Origin: Pratylenchus scribneri
Taxonomy: Eukaryota; Nematoda; Chromadorea; Rhabditida; Pratylenchidae
Reading direction: 5' to 3'
NCBI GenBank assembly: GCA_030063045.1
Contig: JAQSEB010000223.1
Coordinates: forward strand, 230,001 to 294,000
DNA: 64,000 bases
The notes under the pieces are model-generated. The model saw only the letters and a program-made list of their open reading frames with translations, ran no database searches and was not told the origin of the DNA. A program made the position numbers and the translations under genes. Below are positions 43,805 to 55,300 of this stretch, one piece after another. Positions within the stretch are counted from its first letter, which is position 1, and every line of letters begins with the position of its first letter.

Positions 43805-45006
43805 TATAGACTGTATTTAATCTATTAGTCGCCCTGGGCTACTCTACTATTTTCAGTGGCCTTCTCTACTAGAGGGGGCTTTTATTAGAGAAGGGGGCTT
43901 TTATTAGAGAAGGGGGCTTTTATTAGAGTGGAGCCTTTGTTTTTCAATTTTCTGAGAACCTCCAAATGGAGCAAAAATTCATATTACAATTTTTCTCCTT
44001 AAAAATCCTCAAGACCCGTAGTAAATGAACTTTGGTAATTTAACTAGAGCTTTCTACCAATGGTTGGATGACCAGTGGTAGTCCTACCAATGATCTCTGG
44101 TAAGTTTAGTAAATGAGAAAAGTAGCTTTACCAGCGTTTTTTACCAGAGCTTCCTTTGATATTCCTACCAGGCTTCTTACCAGGGTTTTTTAATTAATTT
44201 TTGAAAATTCACAACTTATTAAGTAATTTTTTCTTTAATTTGATTTTCAGATATATTATTCAGTAAATTTTTCTCTATCGAATGACCTAAAATTCATTTC
44301 ATAAAAATCAAATATAAATTATTTAGCTTTTACTCGTTTTTCTCTTAGGAAAATATTTTTAAAAATTTTAAATAAAGCTAAAAATAGTTTAAAAAATATT
44401 TTACGCTTGTTAAAATAATTTGGCATAGAAAAAAAGTGAAATTTTTATTTAAAATGATTTTAAAAATAGAAATTGAAGACTTTTTTGTTCAAATTTTATA
44501 TCATTCGATAGAGGAGAGTTTCTTCTACAATATACTTTTTAGTTCATATTTTTAGAAAATTTTCTGAATTTTTTATGAATTTTTTTCTAAGCTCTGGTAG
44601 CCTAACTACCAGGGTTTTTCTGCAACAAAGGAAAACGCTGGTAGGATGACCATTGGTGAGTTTCATTTACTAAGCCTAGTTTCCTTTACCAGCATTTGCT
44701 GGTAACCTAACCAGTGATACGCTGGTAAAAGCTGTGGTAATTTCATTTACTATAAGCTCTGGTTAATTGACCAATGATACGCTGGTAATTACCAGCGACC
44801 AGAGTTCATTTACTACCCACCCAAAAGGGGGCTATTATTAAAAGGAGGGGGTTTTATTAAAACGAGGGGGACTATTATTAGAAGGAGGGGGCTTTTATTA
44901 GAAGGAGGGGGCTATTATTAGAGAGAGTGCTCCTATTTTTCAACTCCAAGGGAGGTGACTATTATAAGGGGGGGGGGCTTCCATACTAATAGAGGAAAAA
45001 TACGGT
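43805..45006. mobile_element. Inverted-repeat element with GGGGGCTTTTATTAGA repeats, carrying a nested MITE
   Basis: The left end (CTGTATTTAATCTATTAG) and the reverse complement of the right end (ACCGTATTTTTCCTCTATTAG) match imperfectly. Next to each end are tandem repeats of about 22 bp built on GGGGGCTTTTATTAGA. Similar ends occur near 38040-38090 and 50092-50396. No ORF is seen. Confidence 0.5.
44018..44816. mobile_element. MITE with 19-bp terminal repeats, nested in 43805-45006
   Basis: The ends GTAGTAAATGAACTTTGGT and the complement of ACCAGAGTTCATTTACTAC match at 18 of 19 bases. TA at both edges could be a 2-bp target duplication. The interior repeats CCAGCG, CTGGTA and GACCAATG motifs in both orientations. 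No transposase. Confidence 0.65.
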
Positions 45007-45414
45007 ATTATGAAATTTTAATTGTGCAAAAATTACCTGATCAATTAGGCCGGTGACCTCGTCACACCGAGAGACGGACCTAAATTAAAAATTTTTTGAG
45101 GTATTTTCACCTTTCCTTTTGGACCAAACCGTTGAAGGTTTGTGGCCATTTGGATTGAGCCTTAATTTTTTTAATTTATTTAGGTAGTAAAATTTTTTAT
45201 ATTACCCAGAATATTGCATTCACTAATGGCCTTCCTCAGCTGGCCACAATGCTCTCTTTCGGCGCCCATTTTACACGTTTCCTTACTGTAAAATTTGAGT
45301 TCAAAAATTAGGAAAAAATCCTTCTCTTTACTGAGTGAGTACCGTCGATTAGTTACTTGAGTTTTTAGCCCATAGCTCAATGAGGCATTAACCAATTCTG
45401 GAAGGCAATATACC

Positions 45415-45665
45415 ATTTTAAAGCCCAAAGAGCCCTCCATAAAGTGGCCATTTTAAATTTTATTTAAATTTTCTAAAATCCAGGCTTTTAAAAAAGTTCC
45501 ATGTCTTTGGGTGGAATAAACCCGAATATTTGTTTGTTGGAGGAAAAGCCGCTTATTTTACAAATTATTTTAACATTTCAAAAAACAATTAGAATTGGCC
45601 ACTTTTTAGAGGACATTTAGGGCTTTCAAATGGCATATCGCCTTCCTGAAATGGTTACTTTCTTC
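45415..45665. repeat. Dispersed repeat, copy A (inverted relative to 49650-49880)
   Basis: Shares stretches such as AATTGGCCACTTTTTAGAGG, GGGCTTTCAAATGGCAT and AAAAGCCGCTTATTTTACAA with the opposite strand of 49650-49880. An 86-codon frame overlapping it (45180-45440, minus) has no support. Confidence 0.6.
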
Positions 45666-46603
45666 TCGAGATATGGCCAAAAGAATGGCCAAAGTGCTCA
45701 ATCCTTAATTGTTCAATCTCTTCTCACCTCGCCCGGAATAGATCAATTTTGCCTGGGAAAAATTAAATTTTAATGTCAATTGAATATTTGACTACCTCCC
45801 ATCAATGCATTGCTAATTTCCTTTCCCCATGTGTCCCAAGTCTATAAATTAATATTTTGCCTTAAGCACAAATCATTAACTGACCCTTTCATCAGCCCGC
45901 TTCACACAATTCCCGTAGGCCATTTTCTTTTTGGAGGAGAAAAATGATTGAAATTATTGCCAATTTTTATACCATAAATTCTCCAATAAATGGGACGCAA
46001 CCTTCAATTTTAAAAATATTTAAATTTTAATAATTGAAAAATAAATTAATTAATTAAAATTAAATTTAAAAAATTTAATAAATTTAATTAAATTTAAAAT
46101 TTTAATTAATTAAAAATTTAACTTTTAAATATTTTTATATTATTTAATTAATAAGCTGACCTTCTCCTTGTCTAAAGCCAAAATTTTTGTCGGCACCGGG
46201 AAATATGAAAAAGAAAAAATAATAAAAATTTGTTACTTACTAACACTCACACTCAAACTAATTTAAATATTTAATTAAAAATGCTAAAATTTTAATTAAA
46301 AAATTATTAATTAAAAATATTAATAAAATGTGCCTAAAATTTTAATTAAAATTATTAACAAAAATGCTAAAATTTTAATTAAAAATATTATCAAAAAATT
46401 CCAAAATTTTAATAAAAATTATTAATAAAAATTGCTTAAATTTAATTAAAATTAACAATAAAAAATGCTTAAATTTTAATTAAAATTAATTAAAAATTCC
46501 TTAAATTATAATTAAAATTATTAATAAAAAATGCTAATAATTTTAATTTAAATTAATTTAAAAAATTCTTAGATTTTAATTAAATTATCAATTAAAAATA
46601 TGC
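45666..46603. other. AT-rich intergenic region
   Basis: Long runs of TTAATTAAAATTT-type sequence dominate 46000-46600. No gene seen. Confidence 0.5.
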
Positions 46604-48620
46604 TTAAAATTGTTGAAGTGATGGAATTGATGGAGGCGGACTTCGTTGCCGAATTCCCTGCAAATCTGGCGAATTCACTGAATTGCTGCTTGAGGTGGGA
46701 TTTTGTGCACCCGTAAGCAATTTCATTGCCTAAAATTATTCGACTGATATTAAATTTTTCCAAATACGGTATTTTGACCTGTCCAACCATCTTGTCCATT
46801 CCCATGAAACTCTCTCGGCGATTTGGATCTTCCGGCATTTCTGTCCTTTGAGCTTCCCTCATTGTGCCTTGAAAATTTGAATAATATATTTATGAAATTT
46901 TTATCATAAAGTTTTAATTCGGAAAGCATTTTATTTTTGGTGATTAAGAATGCTAACACTAAAAAACATTTTATCCAAGTACTGATAAGCCTATTGATAA
47001 ATATTTCTCGTGGAAAGTATCACCATTTGTAAATTTGGAATGACCTTAAAAGATGGCCAAATTTGAGTGAAATGAGGTCAGATTCGTGTTTACCCAGAAT
47101 TGCTTTTTTGAAATTTCTTTTTTTTTTAAATTTTAACTTTTTTTTTGATAAAATTACATGCAGATTTGAAAAACTTTTTGTATATTTTTGAAAAAAATAC
47201 TATATATTTTGATTAAAATAGAATCATATGACTAATTTTAGGCGAAAATAGGGTGTTTTTGGGTGCTAGAATTCCAGCAGAGGTAGATAAGCATTAGACA
47301 TTAGTATTAGCTATTAGTGCCTTTTTGGAAAATTTCTCAGTCTATAGTTTTGAATTTTATAACTTTTTGAATTTATTTAATCATGCCAAAAAATCACCTC
47401 CAAGGAAACTTCCGGCCAATTGTTCGATTAAAGATCCACCTCCTGCTACAAATTTATTTCTTAATTTTTACGGTCCTAGAATTCCAACTCACCATTATTT
47501 GCAAATGGAATCCTATTTTCATCAGCTGCTGATGCTGGAATGTTTCCATCAGAAGCAGTCTATTTTAAAAAAACTCCATATAAATTAATCGCCGATTGAC
47601 CTGTGATTGTTGTTGTTGACCAGTCAATGCATTTGCCAAATTTTGTCTGGCCGGATGCATCATATTTGTTAAACTTTGGCCAAATATCTTTAAAAATTCA
47701 TTTCAATATTTTGTGTTTTACACAAACTTCAGAAGGACGTGCATTGAAATCAACCGGCTGAACTTCTGGACCCGATTTTGATCTGTATTTGTTAAATTTT
47801 TATTGTGTCAGAAGAATTTATCTCTTAGCTAAACTCTATAACCAGGCGGAATTAATAAAATCAGAACAGGCGGAATTATTAAAATCAGAACAGGCGGAAT
47901 TATTAAAATCAGAACAGGCGGAATTATTAAAATCAGAACAGGCGGAATTATTAAAATCAGAACAGGCGGAATTATTAAAATCAGAACAGGCGGAATTATT
48001 AAAATCAGAACAGGCGGAATTATTAAAATCAGAACAGGCGGAATTATTAAAATCAGAACAGGCGGAATTATTAAAATCAGAACAGGCGGAATTATTAAAA
48101 TCAGAACAGGCGGAATTATTAAAATCAGAACAGGCGGAATTATTAAAATCAGAACAGGCGGAATTATTAAAATCAGAACAGGCGGAATTATTAAAATCAG
48201 AACAGGCGGAATTATTAAAATCAGAACAGGCGGAATTATTAAAATCAGAACAGGCGGAATTATTAAAATCAGAACAGGCGGAATTATTTTTAAAAAAGCG
48301 TTCCAGCTTATTAAATTTATTGTTACTGAACATGAATACACCTACATTACATCCCCATTGCTTCTGAGCATTTGTGCCCCAAATTGTGTGCCAACTTGCA
48401 TCAATTCAGCAATATCTCGAGGTGAAATTAAACTCATCAGCGAAGGCTGCTGATGTGTCCCTAATTGCCCATCGGTAGGGAATTTCTTTAAGCAGTAAAA
48501 TTTGCTTATAGCAAAATTAAAAAAAACAACCTGGGAATTGCCGACATGTAGTTTTTCAAAAAGAGAAATAATCAAAATTAAAATGACTCGGAAAATCGGG
48601 GTAGATGATGGTTTAATCAT
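46604..48620 (-). CDS. Predicted secreted protein, 213 residues, family not recognised
   Basis: Seven exons: 48531-48620, 48351-48485, 47601-47687, 47493-47559, 47398-47445, 46779-46867, 46604-46729. All introns are GT-AG and phases agree, with the stop at 46604. The start MIKPSSTPIFRVILILIISL gives a basic n-region and hydrophobic core, so a signal peptide ending near residue 29 is likely. The mature chain is rich in Gln, Asn, Ser and Gly. It includes SPRDIAELMQVGTQFGAQML, AGGGSLIEQLAGSFLGG and MDKMVGQAMKLLTGAQ, a pattern of amphipathic helices, and a Pro/Ser tail ending IPSLQQF. It has no Cys after the signal peptide. Intron 2 (47688-48350) contains the inverted 24-bp satellite. I cannot name a function; nematode-specific is a guess. 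Confidence 0.75.
47843..48287. repeat. 24-bp minisatellite, inverted second array (~18.5 units)
   Basis: Tandem GGCGGAATTATTAAAATC-type units, the exact reverse complement of the main variant at 31.9-34.7 kb. All units are identical except the first (AATTAATAAAA). It lies wholly inside intron 2 of the secreted-protein gene. Confidence 0.95.
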
Positions 48621-49358
48621 TTCAAATGTTTTTTTTTATTGCTTTCAAAAGTATGCAATTTTTTTTGGTTTTCGTGAAGATCACTTTCAAATGTGACCTC
48701 AATTCAAACAAATTTACATGTGAAAATTTCGTTTTCCTACGCTTACGCGCGCTCACTGTTTTTGGAGAGCCAGCAGTGCGAATTGGCAAGCCCGACAGAA
48801 TGAGGGAAATTTTGGATTTTTGGTGGGAGGATATGGATATTGACCGAGAAAAAGGAAGAGGAGATGGGGGGACTGGTATCGGCGCCACAGGGGCTCGGCG
48901 GGGGATCAGTCATTGGTGGACAGATGCGGGGATTTAGTAGGCAGAAGAGGAGGAAGAGGATGCATGACCGGCTATTTGCTTTGCACTTGGTAATGGTGGT
49001 CAGCAACCAGCAAAAGTAGCAGATGATGTATGTGTGATAGTTTTACAAGTTGGGTGGAAAAAAAGCGGCAAGAATTGCTTGGGGGAAAACCACCAAAAGT
49101 AAAACCAAGCAAATCAAGTTATTTTAGTTGGGTTGGATATGGATATGTGCATTTTATGGTGTAATATTAATGAATAATTACCCGGAAAAAATGATATGAT
49201 TATTAGCAAACTTTACTCATCACAAAAGAAATAAATGAATTACCCATAAAAAAATGGTTACTGAATTTATCCAAAAAATAAAATTTACATCGAAAAAAAA
49301 TGAAATAAATGTTAGCAAATTTTACCATGATAAAATAGATTAAAATTCATCATTTTGT
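48621..49358. other. Intergenic region between RABX-5 and the secreted-protein gene
   Basis: About 740 bases. A GC-richer block at 48740-48950 is open on both strands but shows no family match or splice structure. It may be promoter or 5' UTR of the secreted-protein gene. Confidence 0.4.
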
Positions 49359-52300
49359 TCAATTTTGTACATCACCTTTTTGATTGTTTTGTTCTGTAAT
49401 TCTTTCAATAATTTCTTTAGTTGCCTCCGAATCTTGTTCAACAAATTCTTTGACTTCCCTCTTGAATTTGGCGCAATCACTAAAAAATTTATTAAATTTT
49501 TAACATAGATTTTTGACCAAAACTAAAGAAGGAGGCAACCAATTCAGTGACGGCCCTGTTTCAATTATTACTTGAAACTTGGAAAATTTTCCCTTCTAAA
49601 AGTTCCAAGTTTCAAGTTCCAAGTGGAATTGAAACAGGGCCGCTCAGGAAGGTAAAATGCCATTTGAAAGCCCTAAATCCTAAATGTCTCTAAAAAGTGG
49701 CCAATTCTAATTGTTTTTGAAATATTAAAATAATTTGTAAAATAAGCGGCTTTTCCTACACCAAACAAATTCGGGTTTATTCCATTCAAAAAGATGTAAC
49801 TTTTTTTAAAGCCTGGATAATATAAAATTTAAAATTGCCATTTTGTAGAGGATAATTTGGGCTTTCAAATCGTTTTTGGCCTTCCCATTGCAATTACCTC
49901 GGTGAGCTATAGGCCAAAAATACTACCCATGTATCGAATTCAAAAAAAAATTTTCCCACCTTTCAATTTTCTCTTCAAGTTTCCCAATTTTGGCGTTGAA
50001 TTCATTTTGTGCCTGCAAAAGTCCATCCAGCCGTTTCAACGAATTCCCAATTGATCGCATTACCTTAAAAAGTGGAATAAATAAATAAATTAGCGTAAAT
50101 TCTCTATTAGAAGCCCTTCTCTAATAGAAGCTCCCTCTACTGTATTTTAAGGAGAAAAAAGTAAAAAATTTAAATTTTTTGTCCACTTTGGAGGGTCTAT
50201 GAAATCTATTTAAGCCCCGGGGCTTCTAATAGAATAAATACTGCAAATTCTCTATTAGAAGCCCTCCTCTCTAATAATAGCCCACTCTACCGTATTTTTA
50301 AGGAGAAAAAAGTAAAAAATTTAAATTTTTTGTCCCTTTGGAGGATCTATGAAATCTATTTAAGCCCCGGGGCTTCTAATAGAATAAATACGGTAATTTA
50401 AATTTTAAATTTACATATGTATTCAATGCCCTCGTTGAGGGTGGAACCAATTTCCCCGTAGTGTATCCCTCAAATTCATCCTCGCTAATTTGCAAATGGC
50501 TGGCCTTCATGTCTTGGATAAAATAGATTGCACTAAAAACAATTAAATAATTTTGAATGAATTAAAACAAAAATAATTTACCTCATCAAATTTGTGTAGT
50601 AATATCCTGAAAAATTGAACAAATTAAATGGTTATTCCTAAATTCAAAAAAATTTTTTTGCAATAAATTATAAAATATTCCATAATTAAATTCTATGTAT
50701 TATAAGTTTATATTTATCCTACCGACCAGCGAACATCAAACATCATGTACTTGGCCATTATTAAACCAAACCCAAAACTAATTTTAGGGTGTAAAATTAC
50801 CTAGAAATTCGCTGTGAATAAAATTTAAGGGCCCGATTTGATTTTTTAAAGAAAAGTGAGAGTAAACTAAACAGCAGATACCCTATCCTAAGGCTCAAAT
50901 CTTATTAACACTTTCTTATGACCAGAGGGCGGATTTATGTAAATCAAAAAAGGCAAAAATATAAAAATTTCGGCAGAAATTTCTAAAATATGAAAAAATT
51001 ATGCAATTTTCAATTTCTATTGCATTTTTGAAGTACAATTTTTTCCCAAAAAAAATGTAAAAATATGCACTTAGAAAAGCACTCCAAATAACATATCCCA
51101 GAAACCCATTTAGAGTAAAGATTAAAAACATGAATTTGCATATAAATTCGCCCTCTAGTTATGACCAAGAAAATGTGTCCTAATCCCTCGCCCCACTATT
51201 CCAATTTAAAAATTTATAAATTCAAATAATTTACCCACCGTATTCTCCACGCATATGCCTTGAGGGGAGGCCAAAGCGGCTGATGAATTTCAAATTTGAT
51301 TGAATCAGGGGTGGATTTGCTTTGAGCACAACCAAAATTAAAACAGGCAAAAATTCATCGGCACTTGCCGGGGCACCTGAATTATAGATTAAAATTTATT
51401 TACTAAAATTTGAAATAAATGCAAAAACTGACCAAATCTGCTTTCTTTCAATGCATCGAAAATGTTTTTTGAACTTCGAACCAAACAATCCCTAAAAATT
51501 AGGTGAAAATATCCATAAAATAAGTGTGATATTTACATTTTCTTTATGACCGATCGATGGCTGTTCAAATCGATTATTTCCGTGATGGCCTAGAAAAAAT
51601 TTGTAAAAATTTTTAAAATAATTTAATTTTTTTTAAAATTATCCAAAATGAATTTTGCACACCCAAATGATTCAGTGAATATTAGTTTTTAATTTGAAAA
51701 ATTGATGGGATCAGGGATGGGTTCGGAACTCAAAAAAGCCGGAATTTCGGTATTCGGAATCGGTATTCCGAACCCATCCCTGGATGGGATAATGGATTTG
51801 TTAGAAAATGAGCTCTCTCTAAAGTTATGCGCCGAAAAGAAGGATAAAATAGACCACCAAAATTGGGTGGCTAATTTTTTTTTTTGGTTCAATCATTTTG
51901 ATAATAAAATTCACTATATAGAATTATAACTGATTTAAGTGAAATTTAAAAGGGCAGAAATTTAAGCATACATGCGCTTGGGGGGGGGGGGGGTAACTCT
52001 TTGGTCGGGTACTACCCAATTAAAAAAAGGTCGAAAAAATTTTTTGATCCGATACTACCCACCGAAAACAAGATATCTTCTTTGGAAAAAAGTGAATAAA
52101 AGTGGGTAGTTTTCGAGAAAATTTTGATATTAGATGATAAAAAACCTTAAAAATTTTTTATTTTTGCCAATATGAGAAAATAAAGAAAAATTTAATGATT
52201 TTTATCCATTTTTAGGAGGAAAAAGGGCAAAAAAATGTGTAGTAATGGGCAAAATACTACCAAAAATTTTTCCATTCTCTGGCCCCCAATACTACCCACT

Positions 52301-55300
52301 TTTTCAAAATTTTCAAATACTACTACTACCCGAGGGGAGGGGACAGTCCCCCCCAGCGTATGTATGATTTTAAGACCAAAAAGTGACAAAATAAGCATAA
52401 ATTGGTCGGGCAGCATTTTTGCCATAACATTCTGGCTAAAATGTTGTTCTATAAGGAGATTAATCCAATGGTAAACATTTTATTAGCCTATTAAAATTCG
52501 AATCATTTCCCAATAATTCACCCAGCACCAGCACCAGGCACGTATCCAGGATTTTTGGATGGGGGGGGGGGGGCACCCATGTAATGTAAAAAATTTCTAG
52601 GCGGGGTATGCATGTAAATAAATTTGGCCAAATAAAAATTTTAGTACAAAAATTGGCCCCACAGGGTAAAATTTTTGTCAAAAATGGCCGCGTAGCGAAA
52701 AATTGTGACCAATTTTGGACTACGGAAGGGTCCCCCTTTACTTTTTTTCCTTCCACTTCCCCTAATGGGGGGGGGGGGGGGGGGGGGGGTACGTACCCCG
52801 TGTACTCCCCCCCCTAAATACGTGCCTGACCAGCACCCACCTCATTTAAATATTCCTGCACTTGGGCCGAGGTTTCATCCAATGCCGTCTCCAGAAAGCC
52901 ATTTATAACCCAATTTAGTGACCGGATTCGGGTTTGTAGACTTAAATCCTCCGCCTCTTCCTCAGTTCTATTAAATAGGAAAATTAATTTTTTTTAATTA
53001 ATTATTTTATAATAAAATTTATAATAAAATTTTTAATTATATTTTTAATTAAATTTTTAAATTTAATTCTTAAATTTAATTAATTTTTAAATTGTATTTT
53101 TAATTGAATTTTTAATTGAATTTTTAATTGAATTTTCAATTTAATTTTTTAATTTAATTTTTAATTGAATTTTTAATTGAATTTTTAATTGAATTTTCAA
53201 TTTAATTTTTTAATTTAATTTTTTTAAATTAATTTTTAATTTAATTAATTTAATAAATACCTTGAACCAAACAAAATATTATACGCCCGAGTGCAAACGA
53301 ATGTTTCAATTTCGGTCATAAATTGTGAGAATTTGAACTCTTCCGGTGGTTTAATTTTGATAATTTTCTCTTTGGTTGTTTGATAGAATGATTGGACGGA
53401 ATTGGAAAGTTCTTCAATGGGCGAAAATTCATTCTAAAAAATTCAATGTTAAAATTAGGAGAAATTAGGTTTTTTTTACCCAAAATTTAGTTTTTGACTT
53501 CTAATAAATCAGAAACCGGTTTTAGACCCTACAAACCTTATACCAATTTGTAGATCTCATCGAGACGCATCGATTGGTATATAATTTGTCAGATTTTGTC
53601 CCAAAATTAAAGGGTATTAAACCGTTTAAACCATATTTCCAGTTTTTGGTTTTAAACCACTTTAATTTTGGGCCAAAACCTGGCAATTTTATATACCATT
53701 CGATGCGTCTCGATGAGATCTATAAATTGGTATAAGGTTTGTATGGTTTAAAACCGGTTTCTGATTTATTAAAAGTCAAAAACTTTTGGGTAAGTAAAAA
53801 AATTAGTTATCGTAAAATTAGTAATTAAATTTTTATAAAATTTACCTTTTGTAAATTTTCAACAAATGCGCAGCAATGCTTCCCTAATTCCTTGGAAAAT
53901 GTCGAATCAAAAATTTCGTCAAAATATTTTTGCAGCTCCAAAGTGGCTTCATTGCTTTCCGGACTCATTGGCCTATAAAAAAGTGTTTTAAAAATTGAAT
54001 CTTTAAAAATTTTGCTCTGAAAATTATGTAAAAATGGCCGATTATTATATGAAAAAATTATCGGCCCCGTCGCGGGTTCTAACCCGCGTGACACACCTGC
54101 GTTAAGAGTTAATCCGATAGACTAAAGGGCCCTACTTCTAGCACTATTTTTCCCTATTCCATAAAAAATAAAGACATTTTTTATGTTACTAATAATAATA
54201 AGATTGCAAAAAAGGTATAATTTTTGGTTTTTTTTTGGTAATTTTCCAAAATCGATTTCTAAAATCTTAAAATATATATATTTTTGATTTTTTATTGCAT
54301 TTTTCCAACGAATTTTCCCTCAAAAATTGCGAAAATTAATAAATAAAAAATAGGTCAAAAAATTACATCAAAAATACTATAAAATGCCCAAAAAACATTA
54401 TTTATATGGTTTTATCATCAAGTTTGATGGATATAAAAAATATATTAACTGATCCTACTGATACTCATATGAAAAAATGAGTGGCCCCGTTGCGGGTTCG
54501 AACCCATGGCTCCCTTGTGGTAACATTATAATCCGGTAAACTAAAAGGGCCATGAAATCAACCAGTGTTGATTTAAGTTATGCAAAGAATTCTCGAAAAT
54601 AATCGCATATTAATGCATGTCAATGTTGTATATTTTTCAGGGACGTATCCAGGATTTTTGTTTGGAGGGGGTACCGGGGTCAGGCGGGGTACGCATGTAA
54701 AAAAATTTTTGATGGCGGGGTACACATGTAAAAAAAATCGAAAAAATTTGAAAAAAATAGCCGCGCAGCGAAAAATTTAGGCCAAAAACAGCCGCGCAGC
54801 GAAAAATTTAGGCCAAAAATAGCCGCGCAGCGAAAAATTTTTACCACAGAAGGGTCCCCCCTTTACTTTTTTTTACCCCCACTTCCCCCGTTGGGGGGGG
54901 GGGGGGGTACGTACCCCGTGTACCCCCCCCCCCCCCTAAATACGTCCCTGATATTTTTCCACTCATCAATTAGATTATGGATTTTTTAGGCTTTTTTTTT
55001 TAATTTTAATCTATTTTATGAATGTATCTAATTCTAATTTAATAAGAAAAGCATATAAATAATGTTTTTTTTTGTTCATTTTTGATATCATTTTTTGATC
55101 TATTTTACCTTTTTGGCACTTTTTCGTGTAAATTCATTAGAAAAATGGAATAAAAACCAAAATTCAACTATTTTGAGGTCTCCTAAATCTAATTCGGTAG
55201 ATTTGACCAAGGAAAGAGGTGTTATTTTGACACATTTTACGTTTATTGGCACTTTCATGGAAATTTCATTAGAAAAAAGTTTAAAAAACCAAAATTCAAC

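Noticed and set aside
45180..45440. 86-codon minus-strand frame
   Set aside because: It overlaps a dispersed repeat also found inverted at 49.65-49.88 kb and has no splice support.
47789..48367. 192-codon plus-strand frame repeating LLKSEQAE, and two long minus-strand frames over the same place
   Set aside because: The frames exist because a 24-bp unit is a multiple of three and contains no stop. The sequence is intronic satellite.
48626..49006. Overlapping frames of 87-103 codons on both strands in a GC-richer block
   Set aside because: The minus-strand frame starting MLTTITK has a signal-like start, but it does not splice in phase into the secreted gene, which has its own start at 48620. 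No homology is seen.
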